Shown one piece after another: positions 1 through 8,171 of a stretch of 64,000 nucleotides of DNA. The translations under genes were made by a program, and so were the position numbers. Numbering within the stretch: the stretch's first letter is position 1; each line of letters begins with the position of its first letter. Under the pieces are notes generated by a model that was not told the origin of the DNA, did not search any database, and saw only the letters and a list, made by a program, of their open reading frames with translations. This stretch comes from Methanococcoides sp. (GTDB taxonomy: Archaea; Halobacteriota; Methanosarcinia; Methanosarcinales; Methanosarcinaceae). Location of the stretch: the NCBI GenBank assembly GCA_021108275.1, contig JAIORD010000005.1, positions 62,001 through 126,000 of the forward strand. The letters are read 5' to 3'.

Positions 1-527
1 GTATAATCCCAACTGCTTGTCAGAGTTGTTTTGCCACCATAGTTCTTAGCCAGATACACAAGGAAATTTTCAGCATTCTCTTTCAGGAAATCTTCCTGCA
101 GACCCATGTTGAAGAAATATTGTTCATCAAAACTTCCATAGGGTTCACCACCAGAGAAATCGTAGTCATATGTAGAGTTCAATATTGAAGGATCGATATA
201 ACTTGCAATGTTAATAAGCACAGTTCCATTTGATTTTGCATATTCCATTTCATCAGAGAACTGATCGTACTTAGATTGCCACAGCATATAGGTAAAGATG
301 ACATCCTGGTTACTGAGATCTATTTCAGAAAGATTCTGCATTGTTGAATGATATGTAACATTTATGCTTGCATTGTAAGGATTTGCTCCCTTCGCATAAT
401 CTATTACTGCTCCATCGCTATAAGTGATCAAAGTAATGTTGACCTGTTCATCTGCCGATACCACTGGCGAAAGAGCCAGTAAAATCAAAACACTTAAAAG
501 TAATAACTGATGTTTTATGTTTTGCAT
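1..527 (-). CDS. Secreted CobN-like protein, N-terminal part (cut by window edge)
   Basis: The first 175 codons of a gene that runs off the left edge. The N-terminus is a signal peptide (MQNIKHQLLLLSVLILLALS, then PVVSADE) almost identical in DNA and protein to that of the large CobN-like gene at 1132-5733. The mature part then diverges but keeps the same kind of alternation: a beta-strand, a segment ending in a DVIFTYML-like strand, an AKSNGT helix, and several N-X-S/T glycosylation sequons. The start is the ATG at 527, preceded by GGTGG at good spacing. Known: CobN-type N-terminal regions have this Rossmann-like look. Inferred: this is a paralogue of the downstream CobN-like protein and works outside the membrane. 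The catalytic region is not in the window, so full domain content is unknown. Confidence 0.75.
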   Translation of the reverse strand, partial: MQNIKHQLLLLSVLILLALSPVVSADEQVNITLITYSDGAVIDYAKGANPYNASINVTYHSTMQNLSEIDLSNQDVIFTYMLWQSKYDQFSDEMEYAKSNGTVLINIASYIDPSILNSTYDYDFSGGEPYGSFDEQYFFNMGLQEDFLKENAENFLVYLAKNYGGKTTLTSSWDY

Positions 528-592
528 ATTATCCACCCGATAATGTGTAAGACGTCCCGGCACTTTGCTTGGCGGCTGTTCCGGGATGACTC
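528..592 (-). promoter_or_regulatory. Structured leader RNA, copy A (twin hairpin with SD in loop)
   Basis: On the minus strand, directly before the ATG at 527. Hairpin 1 pairs 592-581 with 560-549 (ten of twelve positions pair, including one G-U) around a 20-nt loop holding GCCGCCAAGCAAA. Hairpin 2 is ATTATC-GGGTG-GATAAT (544-528), whose loop is the Shine-Dalgarno. The CCGCC of loop 1 can pair with the GGTGG of the ribosome binding site. The same layout precedes the other CobN-like gene (5734-5799). A B12-box of the usual cobalamin riboswitch was not seen. Function as a riboswitch is inference. Confidence 0.5.
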
Positions 593-1069
593 AAACTTTC
601 ATGATCCACTCATTTTCATTCAATTTTCTAATTTGTCATTTCCATAAACTCTTGAAAGAATAAAATGAGCGTCCTAATTGTATTTATTTACTGCCACATT
701 TCTTGATCCTTGTAGTAGTTACGTAATATATTGTATTACAAATAGAACAATTCGTAACATGAAACTTTAGTGTCTAGGATAATATTGCATAAATACATTT
801 GTAATTAGATAATATATGTAATCTAAAGTACTAACTGTGTGCATAGTGGAAAAGGAGGCAGCGACAGAAGCATAACTAGGAGCTAAATTTGTTTTTGCTT
901 TAAAAGCATAACTCTTTTTTCAGGAACAATGGCACTACTCTGAGCATAGCTTATACACATTAAAAATTGTTAATCTAACCATCGGCTATAAGCAAGAACG
1001 TCAAAAGCCCAAGATTCCCTTTATACTGTTTATGGTATGCATATAACACCAAGTATTGAGAATCGATAA
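593..1069. other. AT-rich intergenic region upstream of CobN-like copy A
   Basis: No credible gene. It should hold the promoter of the minus-strand gene at 1-527 and the transcript end of the gene at 1132. An inverted repeat GTAATA-tattg-TATTAC at 723-739 could be an operator, but there is nothing to link it to a regulator. Confidence 0.4.
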
Positions 1070-1117
1070 CCAAAAAACAAAAAAAGAAAAGGACACTTCG
1101 ACAACATTATCGAAGTG
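1070..1117 (-). terminator. Hairpin plus T-run terminator of the CobN-like gene
   Basis: On the minus strand, CACTTCGA pairs with TCGAAGTG (1117-1110 with 1101-1094, 8 bp, 8-nt loop), followed by a run rich in T (minus strand of 1070-1091). It lies just after the stop codon at 1132. Confidence 0.7.
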
Positions 1118-1131
1118 CTACTAAATTGATT

Positions 1132-4100
1132 TTAGATCCCTCGTCTCCTGAAACCGACAAATATGACAGAAACGGCCAGTATGACCAACACACTGCCTAA
1201 AATATCAGCACCGGAGAAGGATGTAGACGACGAGGCTGAATCGCTTGTTGTGGATTCTTTTGTCATTTCATACCCTTCAACGTAGTTGTCTGGTGTGTTT
1301 TGCTGAGAAGACTCTGTTGCCTGCTCGGTGGTAGTTCCATACCCCCCACTAGCACTGCTTGTGCTAGTGGTATTGACGATCGAAGCAGATCCAGTTGATC
1401 CACTACTGCTGCTGCGGGTACTGGAAGCTGATGATGAAGTTTCCCTTTGTGTGGCTTCCTGCATCAGTTTGTTGTACTCGTCTATGGTCTCCTGTGAAAC
1501 AACACCTGGTATGGACATCACGCCCTGTATATAACTATCGAGCAACGGATTACCACAGGTATGATGACAGCATGTTACACCGTTCTCGACCACGGATTCT
1601 GCGTACTCCTTTACTAGGTTCTGGAGGACCTCATCCGATGCATCCCAGTAGTCTTTCCTTGCGGTTTCAAGCATGCGAGCAGTCATGGATTGATATTGAT
1701 ATGGGTTATCATTGAAGAATTCATCCATGCCAAGATCGTACTTGTCGTTGACGTAGATATCATAGATATCATTCCAGTCAGAATCCTTTACCAATCCAGG
1801 GGTCGTCGCATCCCAGCCCCACATATGCTCGGTGAACTTCATGAACTCCCTAGCGCCAGCGTAATCGTATTCCATCATACCCTCTATCCATTTAGGATTG
1901 AAATATCTTGCACGCAATTCCGTCCTGAATGCCTCGTTCAGGGTAATGATCTGGGGATTGTCCACACTTTTCAGATCTGCAATATACATCTCCGGATTAT
2001 CTCCTGTCAATGACCTCACCGCAAGCCCAAGTCCACCAAGGTACTGGTAGAAATCATCGTTATCGATGAGCCCATACAAGTTCGTGGTGTCACTGTGTAT
2101 GGCAGCGTCAACATCCATTAGGTTCATCTTGAACACATCTTCATAGTTCTCACCCCACATATCCTGCCCATAGATGTTGGACATGCGTGACATGTAAAGA
2201 TCTGCAAGTTCATCATCACTGTCCCATGTCTCACTCGCGGTCACCGCTCCCGGAAGCCCGGTACCGTATGAGCCCGGTGATTCACTGAATATCCTTGACT
2301 GTGAGAGCGCCTGTGCTGTGCTGTTATTGAATCCACTGGCCAGAAGTGCTTCTTCCATCTTCAGGGAATTCCATCTGACATAGTTCGTTTCATTGGTCTC
2401 ATTGAGTGCTGCCACCGTTCGGACTGCCTCATCGATCAGCTCAAGCTGATACGGGAACGTGTCCCTGTACAGTCCTGAAGGTGTGATGACCACATCTATC
2501 CTTGGATGTGTCATGTTCTCCAGCGGAGTGACATTAAAGCCTGTTATCCGACCATAACTCCTTGTTGGATTTACTCCAAGAAGCGAATATATCTGGGCTT
2601 CCATGAGTCCACGATGACGCATCGTTTCCGTAGACCACAGAACATAAGCTACCTTGTTTGGATAGGTGTTGTTATGTGTATCATGGTACTGCTGCACCAG
2701 CTGGTTTGCAAGGATCGCGCCCATAGCTGTTGTTTCCACATCAGGGAACTTCCTCTGGTCGAAACTGTAGAAGTTCCTGCCTGTTGGTAAAGCATCCGGA
2801 TTTCGTATCGGATCATTTCCAGACCCAGGTTCAATATATCCCCCATTGAGAGCATACAGCGTCTGAGTGATCTCACGGGAGGTATTCCCTAGAGCACTGG
2901 AATAATTCAGTGCCAGATTCAGATCTGCTGTGATGCTCGAATCGGTTAGGTTCAACACATTTAACTGAGCAGCTGAAACGTTCGTGCCATTGAGCAATGT
3001 AGCATTCAGAAGCTCGGTTGCATAAGCACCAGCAGCATCATTCCAATCCTCCTCATCTCCGACATGGGGAATTACATCAACGATATGATCAATGAAATTG
3101 CTGCTAAGCATTGATTTGACCATGGTGACGAGTTTTTCGTCCTGTGGTGCAACACCAAATGTGTGAAGTCCAAGGGGCATGAGCGTACCTTGTAGTTGAT
3201 GAAGATAATCGTGGAGAGTGTCCGAAGCGAAGTTCGCAAAATCGACCTCTGACATTGCCCTTAGTTCACCAGCCGTCACATTAAGATCATTTACCATCGT
3301 GAGATTTTCGTAAAGTTGGATGGTACTGTTGCGATAAAGTGCCATCATTGCAGTATTATTGGAACTTGCTGCATCCTCATAACTGTGCATCTTATCATGC
3401 ATATTAGCCAGTTCACCATATAATTCGGCCTCTGTTATTGCCGGGATCATGTGATCTATGATCACTGCATTGCCTCGACGTTTGGCCTGAGTACCCTCTC
3501 CCACATTATCCATGATGTATGGATATACTACAGGCGTATCAGCCACCATGATGGAAGGATAATCATACTTCCACAGTCCAACCTCTTTCCCAGGCAACCA
3601 TTCTTGGGTACCATGCGTACCAAAGTGGATCATAGCATCGGCATCATAGACGTTGTTGATCCAGAAGTATGTCACAAGATACTGATGAGTAGGAGGCAAT
3701 GATTTATCGTGGTACATTACCGATTCGTCTGACAGGTCGCCTCTGGTCGGTTGTGGTATGAAGTTGATATTACCAAGCTGTACGGTTGGGATCACAAACT
3801 TATTCTCGTACACCATAATGTTGCCTGGTGCTTCGCCCCATCGTGCTTCGACCTCATCCTGTACGGACTGCGGCAGGGTGTTGTACCATGCGAGATATTC
3901 GTCCACTGGAACCAGCGTGACATTACCTGAGTTGACGACCTTCTCAAGTTCACCTGGTGCCCATGAACCAACGTTCCTGCTCTCGATGAAACGATCGATG
4001 AACTCACTGCCATTTGGAATAGTACCATTTCCTACATCATAACCTGCTGTTCGCATCTGCTCAAGCAATAATGTAAAACTTGATCCAATATCCATGTAGC

Positions 4101-5733
4101 TGGCACCTATGTTGTTCTTGCCACCCTCATGATTATAGTAAATAATAGTCACTTTCTTGTTAGCATTACTAACATGACCAAGTTCTGCCCAGGAGATTGC
4201 ACGGTCACACATCCAGTCCAACTGTTGCATCTGGGGTTCATAGTATTTCTGCTGGAAGATTGGGTCTGTAACCCTACCAGCAAGCCATATGAAATCAATC
4301 AACCCATCTATCTCAGGCTGGGTGACATGGGAAGGAATTGAACTCGGGTCCATACCATGTAAACTTTCATTGAACTTATCTGGACCTTGGTAATAATCAA
4401 GCACACCCTTTATTACAGGAACACCATACCCCTCGAGATACTCAACACCTTTTTCCTGGTCTCCGTAATTGAGACTGAAGCCCTTTAATGAGATGATGGA
4501 ATCTATCAGTACAGTTCCATTTTGTGTGAAATAGTCAACATCATTGGTGCATACTTTGTATGTTGAGAAAATAACATTATATCCTTTTGATTCCAGATTG
4601 TTGATTATTGCATCATCGGTGGTATGAAGAAGGGTTGTTTTCTCGATATTGTAACTTGCAATCACTCCAATAGTTGGTGCAGATGCATTGTATCCATTGC
4701 TCGCATACCACTCGAGGTATTCGGTACTGTTCTCGAATACCCTAGGGAATGCATCAGGGTGATAAATGCCATGATCAGGGATCGATGGTGCGGCTGGAGC
4801 CGAGTATTCAACGTACACATCCTCGAGGGTCGCTCCTATACAGCGGACCCAGTCTTCCATGTTCGTGTATCCACTGTTATAGAGATAATCCTTCATTGCA
4901 CTATGTGGTACATTCTCCATATCAATGGTTCCGATTCCATACACATCGGACATACCAAAAAGCCCGATCTGTGAGCCACTTGCCTTTGCAGCGAGAAGTT
5001 CGTCCTTGAACTCCGGAAGTTCGTTGGCGCCTATCATGTAAAGCATGATAACGTCCTGATCAGAAACATCGCTGAGGTTAGCAGCTTCTGCACCACTCAT
5101 CACAGTAACATTGAAATTGTCTGTGATCACACTTCTCTCAGACAGGACCTGAGAAAGATAGTACCTGCTGGTATCAGAGTTGATAATATATGTAATCTTT
5201 TGTTTGGACTGCAGAATAACAGGTTCTGGAATGGTCTCGTTCTCCCATGCACCGCAGAACTTCTGCCCCATGAACTTGAGCATGGACTCCGTGTTGTTGT
5301 CGCCACCCTGTATCCAGTATCGTTCGATGTCTGTATAATCATTTGAGTACAGGTCAACGTTTGGCAAGGTGATATTGGATGAAAGGTTGTATCCGATCAC
5401 GCTACAGCCATTGTCTTTGGCGGTGGTCAGGTTAGACGTCAAATTCGCCTGCCAGTCGTTGACAACACCCTCTGACTGTGATTCGAGGAATATGACGGAA
5501 TAATTCGAGAAATTGAATCCTGTCGGAACGTTTTCGGTACTGTTGAAGATCGTTACGGTCAGGTTGGAGGTGATGTTGGGGTGCGAAGACATAGTTGTTA
5601 GCGAAGCTTCATTCACATCCGTGCCCAGCACAAACATTACATTCGTTTGGTTCTCATCTGCCGATACCACTGGTGAAAGAGCCAGTAAAATCAAAACACT
5701 TAATAATAATAACTGATGTTTTATTTTTTGCAT
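1132..5733 (-). CDS. Secreted, membrane-anchored CobN / magnesium chelatase H-like protein
   Basis: A protein of 1533 residues with a signal peptide (ends near PVVSADE, residue 26), a long N-terminal region with Rossmann-like segments and many N-X-S/T sequons, a CobN/Mg-chelatase core, a Ser/Thr-rich stalk (about residues 1415-1500) and one C-terminal membrane helix (LGSVLVILAVSVIFVGF) with an RRR stop. Core motifs seen: HFGTHGTQEWLPGK (about 700), GEGTQAKRRGNAVIIDH (about 745), LWSTETMRHRGLMEAQI (about 1035), CCHHTCGN (about 1388). The start is the ATG at 5733: it fits the signal peptide and a GGTGG site; the longer frame to 5763 would begin inside leader hairpin 1. Cytosolic CobN inserts cobalt into corrins using CobST. 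Here the protein is exported, so the ATPase partners cannot reach it; the ExbB/DUF2149 genes just upstream suggest proton-driven energising. Role in metal or tetrapyrrole handling at the surface is inference. Confidence 0.85.
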   Translation of the reverse strand: MQKIKHQLLLLSVLILLALSPVVSADENQTNVMFVLGTDVNEASLTTMSSHPNITSNLTVTIFNSTENVPTGFNFSNYSVIFLESQSEGVVNDWQANLTSNLTTAKDNGCSVIGYNLSSNITLPNVDLYSNDYTDIERYWIQGGDNNTESMLKFMGQKFCGAWENETIPEPVILQSKQKITYIINSDTSRYYLSQVLSERSVITDNFNVTVMSGAEAANLSDVSDQDVIMLYMIGANELPEFKDELLAAKASGSQIGLFGMSDVYGIGTIDMENVPHSAMKDYLYNSGYTNMEDWVRCIGATLEDVYVEYSAPAAPSIPDHGIYHPDAFPRVFENSTEYLEWYASNGYNASAPTIGVIASYNIEKTTLLHTTDDAIINNLESKGYNVIFSTYKVCTNDVDYFTQNGTVLIDSIISLKGFSLNYGDQEKGVEYLEGYGVPVIKGVLDYYQGPDKFNESLHGMDPSSIPSHVTQPEIDGLIDFIWLAGRVTDPIFQQKYYEPQMQQLDWMCDRAISWAELGHVSNANKKVTIIYYNHEGGKNNIGASYMDIGSSFTLLLEQMRTAGYDVGNGTIPNGSEFIDRFIESRNVGSWAPGELEKVVNSGNVTLVPVDEYLAWYNTLPQSVQDEVEARWGEAPGNIMVYENKFVIPTVQLGNINFIPQPTRGDLSDESVMYHDKSLPPTHQYLVTYFWINNVYDADAMIHFGTHGTQEWLPGKEVGLWKYDYPSIMVADTPVVYPYIMDNVGEGTQAKRRGNAVIIDHMIPAITEAELYGELANMHDKMHSYEDAASSNNTAMMALYRNSTIQLYENLTMVNDLNVTAGELRAMSEVDFANFASDTLHDYLHQLQGTLMPLGLHTFGVAPQDEKLVTMVKSMLSSNFIDHIVDVIPHVGDEEDWNDAAGAYATELLNATLLNGTNVSAAQLNVLNLTDSSITADLNLALNYSSALGNTSREITQTLYALNGGYIEPGSGNDPIRNPDALPTGRNFYSFDQRKFPDVETTAMGAILANQLVQQYHDTHNNTYPNKVAYVLWSTETMRHRGLMEAQIYSLLGVNPTRSYGRITGFNVTPLENMTHPRIDVVITPSGLYRDTFPYQLELIDEAVRTVAALNETNETNYVRWNSLKMEEALLASGFNNSTAQALSQSRIFSESPGSYGTGLPGAVTASETWDSDDELADLYMSRMSNIYGQDMWGENYEDVFKMNLMDVDAAIHSDTTNLYGLIDNDDFYQYLGGLGLAVRSLTGDNPEMYIADLKSVDNPQIITLNEAFRTELRARYFNPKWIEGMMEYDYAGAREFMKFTEHMWGWDATTPGLVKDSDWNDIYDIYVNDKYDLGMDEFFNDNPYQYQSMTARMLETARKDYWDASDEVLQNLVKEYAESVVENGVTCCHHTCGNPLLDSYIQGVMSIPGVVSQETIDEYNKLMQEATQRETSSSASSTRSSSSGSTGSASIVNTTSTSSASGGYGTTTEQATESSQQNTPDNYVEGYEMTKESTTSDSASSSTSFSGADILGSVLVILAVSVIFVGFRRRGI

Positions 5734-5799
5734 ATTATCCACCCGATAATGTGCCTGAAACATACCGGAAATTTGCTTGGTGGCTTATCGGGATGTTTC
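5734..5799 (-). promoter_or_regulatory. Structured leader RNA, copy B (twin hairpin with SD in loop)
   Basis: Directly before the ATG at 5733. Hairpin 1 pairs GAAACATCCCG (5799-5789) with CGGTATGTTTC (5767-5757), ten pairs and one mismatch, around a 21-nt loop with GCCACCAAGCAAA. Hairpin 2 ATTATC-GGGTG-GATAAT (5750-5734) shows the Shine-Dalgarno in its loop. CCACC in loop 1 (5783-5779) can pair with GGTGG (5743-5739). Compared with copy A, pair A5797-U5759 corresponds to G590-C551, a compensatory change, and the loop core GCC(A/G)CCAAGCAAA is kept. It lies inside the presumed operon, between the DUF2149 gene and the CobN-like gene. Confidence 0.55.
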
Positions 5800-5905
5800 A
5801 AACTACTAATTATTCCACATTCAATTCACTTGTTAATTCAAATTTTTTCTAATAATGTTCAAATTCCATTTCACATCATACGATCAAATACAGACCAAAA
5901 AGGGA

Positions 5906-6265
5906 TCATGAACCGGTCTCATTACCTGAATCCGGAACATAGACGACCCTTCCATCAGCCAGCTGGTAAGCCGTACCAAGAGCCTCACCAGTACCACCGC
6001 CGATCTGGCTGGTCATGTTCATCACTTCGATATTCTGACCTTCCTTGACGATTATCTTCATGTCAGCTTGACCCGGATTTTTAACAATGGTTATATCTGC
6101 CGTAGGACTTAGAAGCTCAGGGAGCTGGAAAGACATGACAAGAGCTATCATAAGTGCTACTGAGAACACCATGGCGATATCGAATAGATTCGCAACCCCT
6201 GTCAGAGGGTTCTGGTCTTCTTCCTCATAGAGGATGCCGGGCCTATGATAGCGTTTTCTCCTCAT
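5906..6265 (-). CDS. DUF2149 family protein, ExbD/MotB-like accessory
   Basis: 119 residues: a charged N-terminus with EEDQNPLTGVANLFDIAMVF, one membrane helix (about residues 28-48, AMVFSVALMIALVMSFQLPE), and a soluble outer domain ending in YQLADGRVVYVP. This is the DUF2149 pattern. The layout (short cytoplasmic tail, one helix, small outer domain) is like ExbD/TolR. The start ATG overlaps the stop of the ExbB-like gene by four bases (ATGA), so translation is coupled. Inferred partner of the ExbB-like channel; the pore aspartate of real ExbD may correspond to the Asp in NLFDIAMVF just at the helix start, but that needs structure to decide. Confidence 0.75.
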   Translation of the reverse strand: MRRKRYHRPGILYEEEDQNPLTGVANLFDIAMVFSVALMIALVMSFQLPELLSPTADITIVKNPGQADMKIIVKEGQNIEVMNMTSQIGGGTGEALGTAYQLADGRVVYVPDSGNETGS

Positions 6266-6885
6266 TGTTCAGACTCCATGGAATCCACAAGATAATCTAT
6301 ATCTGCCATATCCTGCCAGTACCACCGCTTTCTGATAAGTGTCAGGACATATCCTACGACACCTGCGAACAGTCCGAGAACTGTTGTTGCAAAAGCGATC
6401 ATGAGGTTGTTAGCAAGCTGGAGGATATCACCCTGCGCAAGGCCAATGAGGGCAGGACCCAATGGAATTAAGGTACCCATCAGACCGAGCATTGGAGCAA
6501 CCGTAGATAGTATCTTGGTCTGCTCCAGACGCTTTGTCATCCTTACCTCATACTCTTCCGAAAGCCAGTCGATAGAGGAGACAGAGTTCTGTTTCAGATA
6601 ATCGCCAGCATCTTTTGCAAATGAGGTTACCAGTTGGTTCTGGTCAAGACTGTGCAGTTTTTCTGCCGCATTGTCAAGCGAAGAAGTTTTCACACTTTCC
6701 TGCACGCTTCGACCTACTTTTTCAAGTTCCCGTACATTGCGGTGACGTTTTGCATATTCCGAAATGAACTCACCGATCAATCCAAGGGATGCTGCAACTG
6801 CTAGCAGCAGCAGTATAACAACTGGATATAACAACGCAGCTGATGCAGTGTACATCAGCTGGAACAAAAATGAATCAATAGCCAT
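6262..6885 (-). CDS. MotA/TolQ/ExbB-type proton channel protein
   Basis: 207 residues from the ATG at 6885 (a TTG at 6891 would add two residues). Three membrane helices: about 14-37 (ASAALLYPVVILLLLAVAAS), 120-145 and 160-185, with a large cytoplasmic loop between the first two, as in ExbB/TolQ. The signature region VAPMLGLMGTLIPLGPAL matches the family's conserved third-quarter motif. Family members form pentameric proton channels that drive a periplasmic or outer domain. In this archaeon there is no outer membrane TonB receptor, so the driven partner is probably the DUF2149 protein and, through it, the membrane-anchored CobN-like protein encoded next. Overlaps both neighbours by a few bases, so one operon. 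Confidence 0.85.
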   Translation of the reverse strand: MAIDSFLFQLMYTASAALLYPVVILLLLAVAASLGLIGEFISEYAKRHRNVRELEKVGRSVQESVKTSSLDNAAEKLHSLDQNQLVTSFAKDAGDYLKQNSVSSIDWLSEEYEVRMTKRLEQTKILSTVAPMLGLMGTLIPLGPALIGLAQGDILQLANNLMIAFATTVLGLFAGVVGYVLTLIRKRWYWQDMADIDYLVDSMESEQ

Positions 6886-6887
6886 TT

Positions 6888-7562
6888 TCAATTACTCCGT
6901 ATTTTATTCAGAACATATCCCCCGGCAATGAAGACCGCGAATACCACAAAAGGAAGAATATCCATAGGCGGTGCAGTATATTGGGGGATGTTCATCTGTT
7001 TCGTTTTGATGTAAGCAGGAACAATAATGGCACCCATTAGATAGTAGATACCAAGGATCATCATGATGTTACCGAGCGTTTCGGGTGTCTTGCCAAGTTT
7101 CTTGCAAAGCAGTGATGTTGAAACGACAGAAATGAAAAAAACTACACCCACAAGCAACCCTATCAGAGTGCCACTTATATCGATGTATGATGCCAGTAGC
7201 ATACAGGATATGAACAATGCTGTCAGGCAGACAGGACAGGGAAGCGAGATCACAAGGAATGTGCGATGGGAAACATCACACCCGCAATTCCATTGTTTCT
7301 GGGTATAGATGCCTGCACCGATCAGTAACAACGCAACCAGGACGTGGAGAGACATACCCATGCTCGTAATAACATCAAGGTTCGACTGGTCCACATACCC
7401 TATCAGACTACCCAGAACGATGGACAAAATAAGATAACTGGAAGCCAATAGAAGAATGCTTTTCAGACTACGGTTAGAGAAGCCACAACCAATCCCGGTT
7501 TTTACACCAAAGAGCAAGATAGCCATTAGGATACCTACGACTGTGAGAATTACCATGTTCAT
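6888..7562 (-). CDS. DUF2162 family predicted transporter
   Basis: 224 residues with seven likely membrane helices (about 3-24, 35-57, 68-89, 103-130, 138-156, 166-186, 200-220). Cysteines stand out: GCGFSNRS after helix 1, NCGCDVSHRT before helix 4, and CPVC inside helix 4. These could bind metal or do redox work. Known only as a predicted transporter family. First gene of the presumed operon with ExbB-like, DUF2149 and CobN-like proteins; GGTGAT five bases before the ATG is a good ribosome binding site. Inferred role: moving a metal or tetrapyrrole across the membrane. Substrate unknown. Confidence 0.75.
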   Translation of the reverse strand: MNMVILTVVGILMAILLFGVKTGIGCGFSNRSLKSILLLASSYLILSIVLGSLIGYVDQSNLDVITSMGMSLHVLVALLLIGAGIYTQKQWNCGCDVSHRTFLVISLPCPVCLTALFISCMLLASYIDISGTLIGLLVGVVFFISVVSTSLLCKKLGKTPETLGNIMMILGIYYLMGAIIVPAYIKTKQMNIPQYTAPPMDILPFVVFAVFIAGGYVLNKIRSN

Positions 7563-7898
7563 TTAGTATCACCCATTGAGCATGGCGAACTAAATGCTGA
7601 AATGTATTCGTTTATGACCAATATACCACCCGTTTTGCTTATAGTTAATATCTGAATTTTTGAACTTATATTCATAAAGTAATACAATTAATATGAATTG
7701 TAACAAGGAAACTTGTTATAGTATATAAGAACTAGCATTTGGATTAGATAAGTAATCCTATTGGTGTATATACACAATTATTCTATAATACACATATAAT
7801 CCAATGAGATAAGATAAGAAGTTTTAAAAAAAAGTAAAGAGAAAGAATTAAAGAAAGCTACCGGAGAAAAATATCCAGTTACAGCGTTCTCAGCAAGC
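7563..7898. other. AT-rich intergenic region, promoter of the DUF2162-ExbB-CobN cluster
   Basis: No gene seen. Very AT-rich between 7600 and 7860; the minus-strand cluster must start transcription here. Several TATA-like stretches (for example tatataag near 7720 on the plus strand) prevent choosing one. Confidence 0.35.
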
Positions 7899-8092
7899 TC
7901 ATTCGAAGAATGGCTTTAGATCATTTATACTCAATGAAACATTGAACTCTTTCAACCTGAAGAACTTCTTTGCCCTCATATTATTAGCCTCAAGTCGAAG
8001 ATCACTTTTAACAAAAACAGCATTTTAACCTGACGCGAAACGTCCAGTTCATTGGCAAGCTCATAGACATAGGCACCGCAACTGCAAAGATG
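7899..8092 (-). pseudogene. Remnant of an ArsR/winged-helix regulator
   Basis: No open frame, but two adjacent frames on the minus strand read as one broken protein: GAYVYELANELDVSRQ (typical helix-turn-helix, about 8075-8028), then after a frameshift or deletion SDLRLEANNMRAKKFFRL and KEFNVSLSINDLKPFFE up to a stop at 7899. The order (winged helix, then an RAKKFFRL-like strand) is that of archaeal ArsR-like regulators. A stop codon lies just before the first segment, so the N-terminus is gone. Its old target may have been the neighbouring cluster; that is a guess. Confidence 0.5.
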
Positions 8093-8171
8093 TCACATGA
8101 TGTCGTTTTTAAAAGATTTGCAGTAATCAAAACGCTTATCACACATAATAAGATTAGAACTGTTGATTCCA

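Noticed and set aside
723-739. Operator for the CobN-like gene
   Set aside because: The inverted repeat is short, AT-only outside G/C ends, and not repeated before copy B.
1132-5733. Ordinary cytosolic cobaltochelatase CobN for B12 synthesis
   Set aside because: It has a signal peptide, many glycosylation sequons and a C-terminal membrane anchor, and no cobalamin synthesis genes are nearby.
1132-5763. Start at 5763 for the CobN-like protein (ten extra residues)
   Set aside because: That ATG lies in the arm of leader hairpin 1 and has no ribosome site; the ATG at 5733 has GGTGG and gives a clean signal peptide shared with the neighbouring gene.
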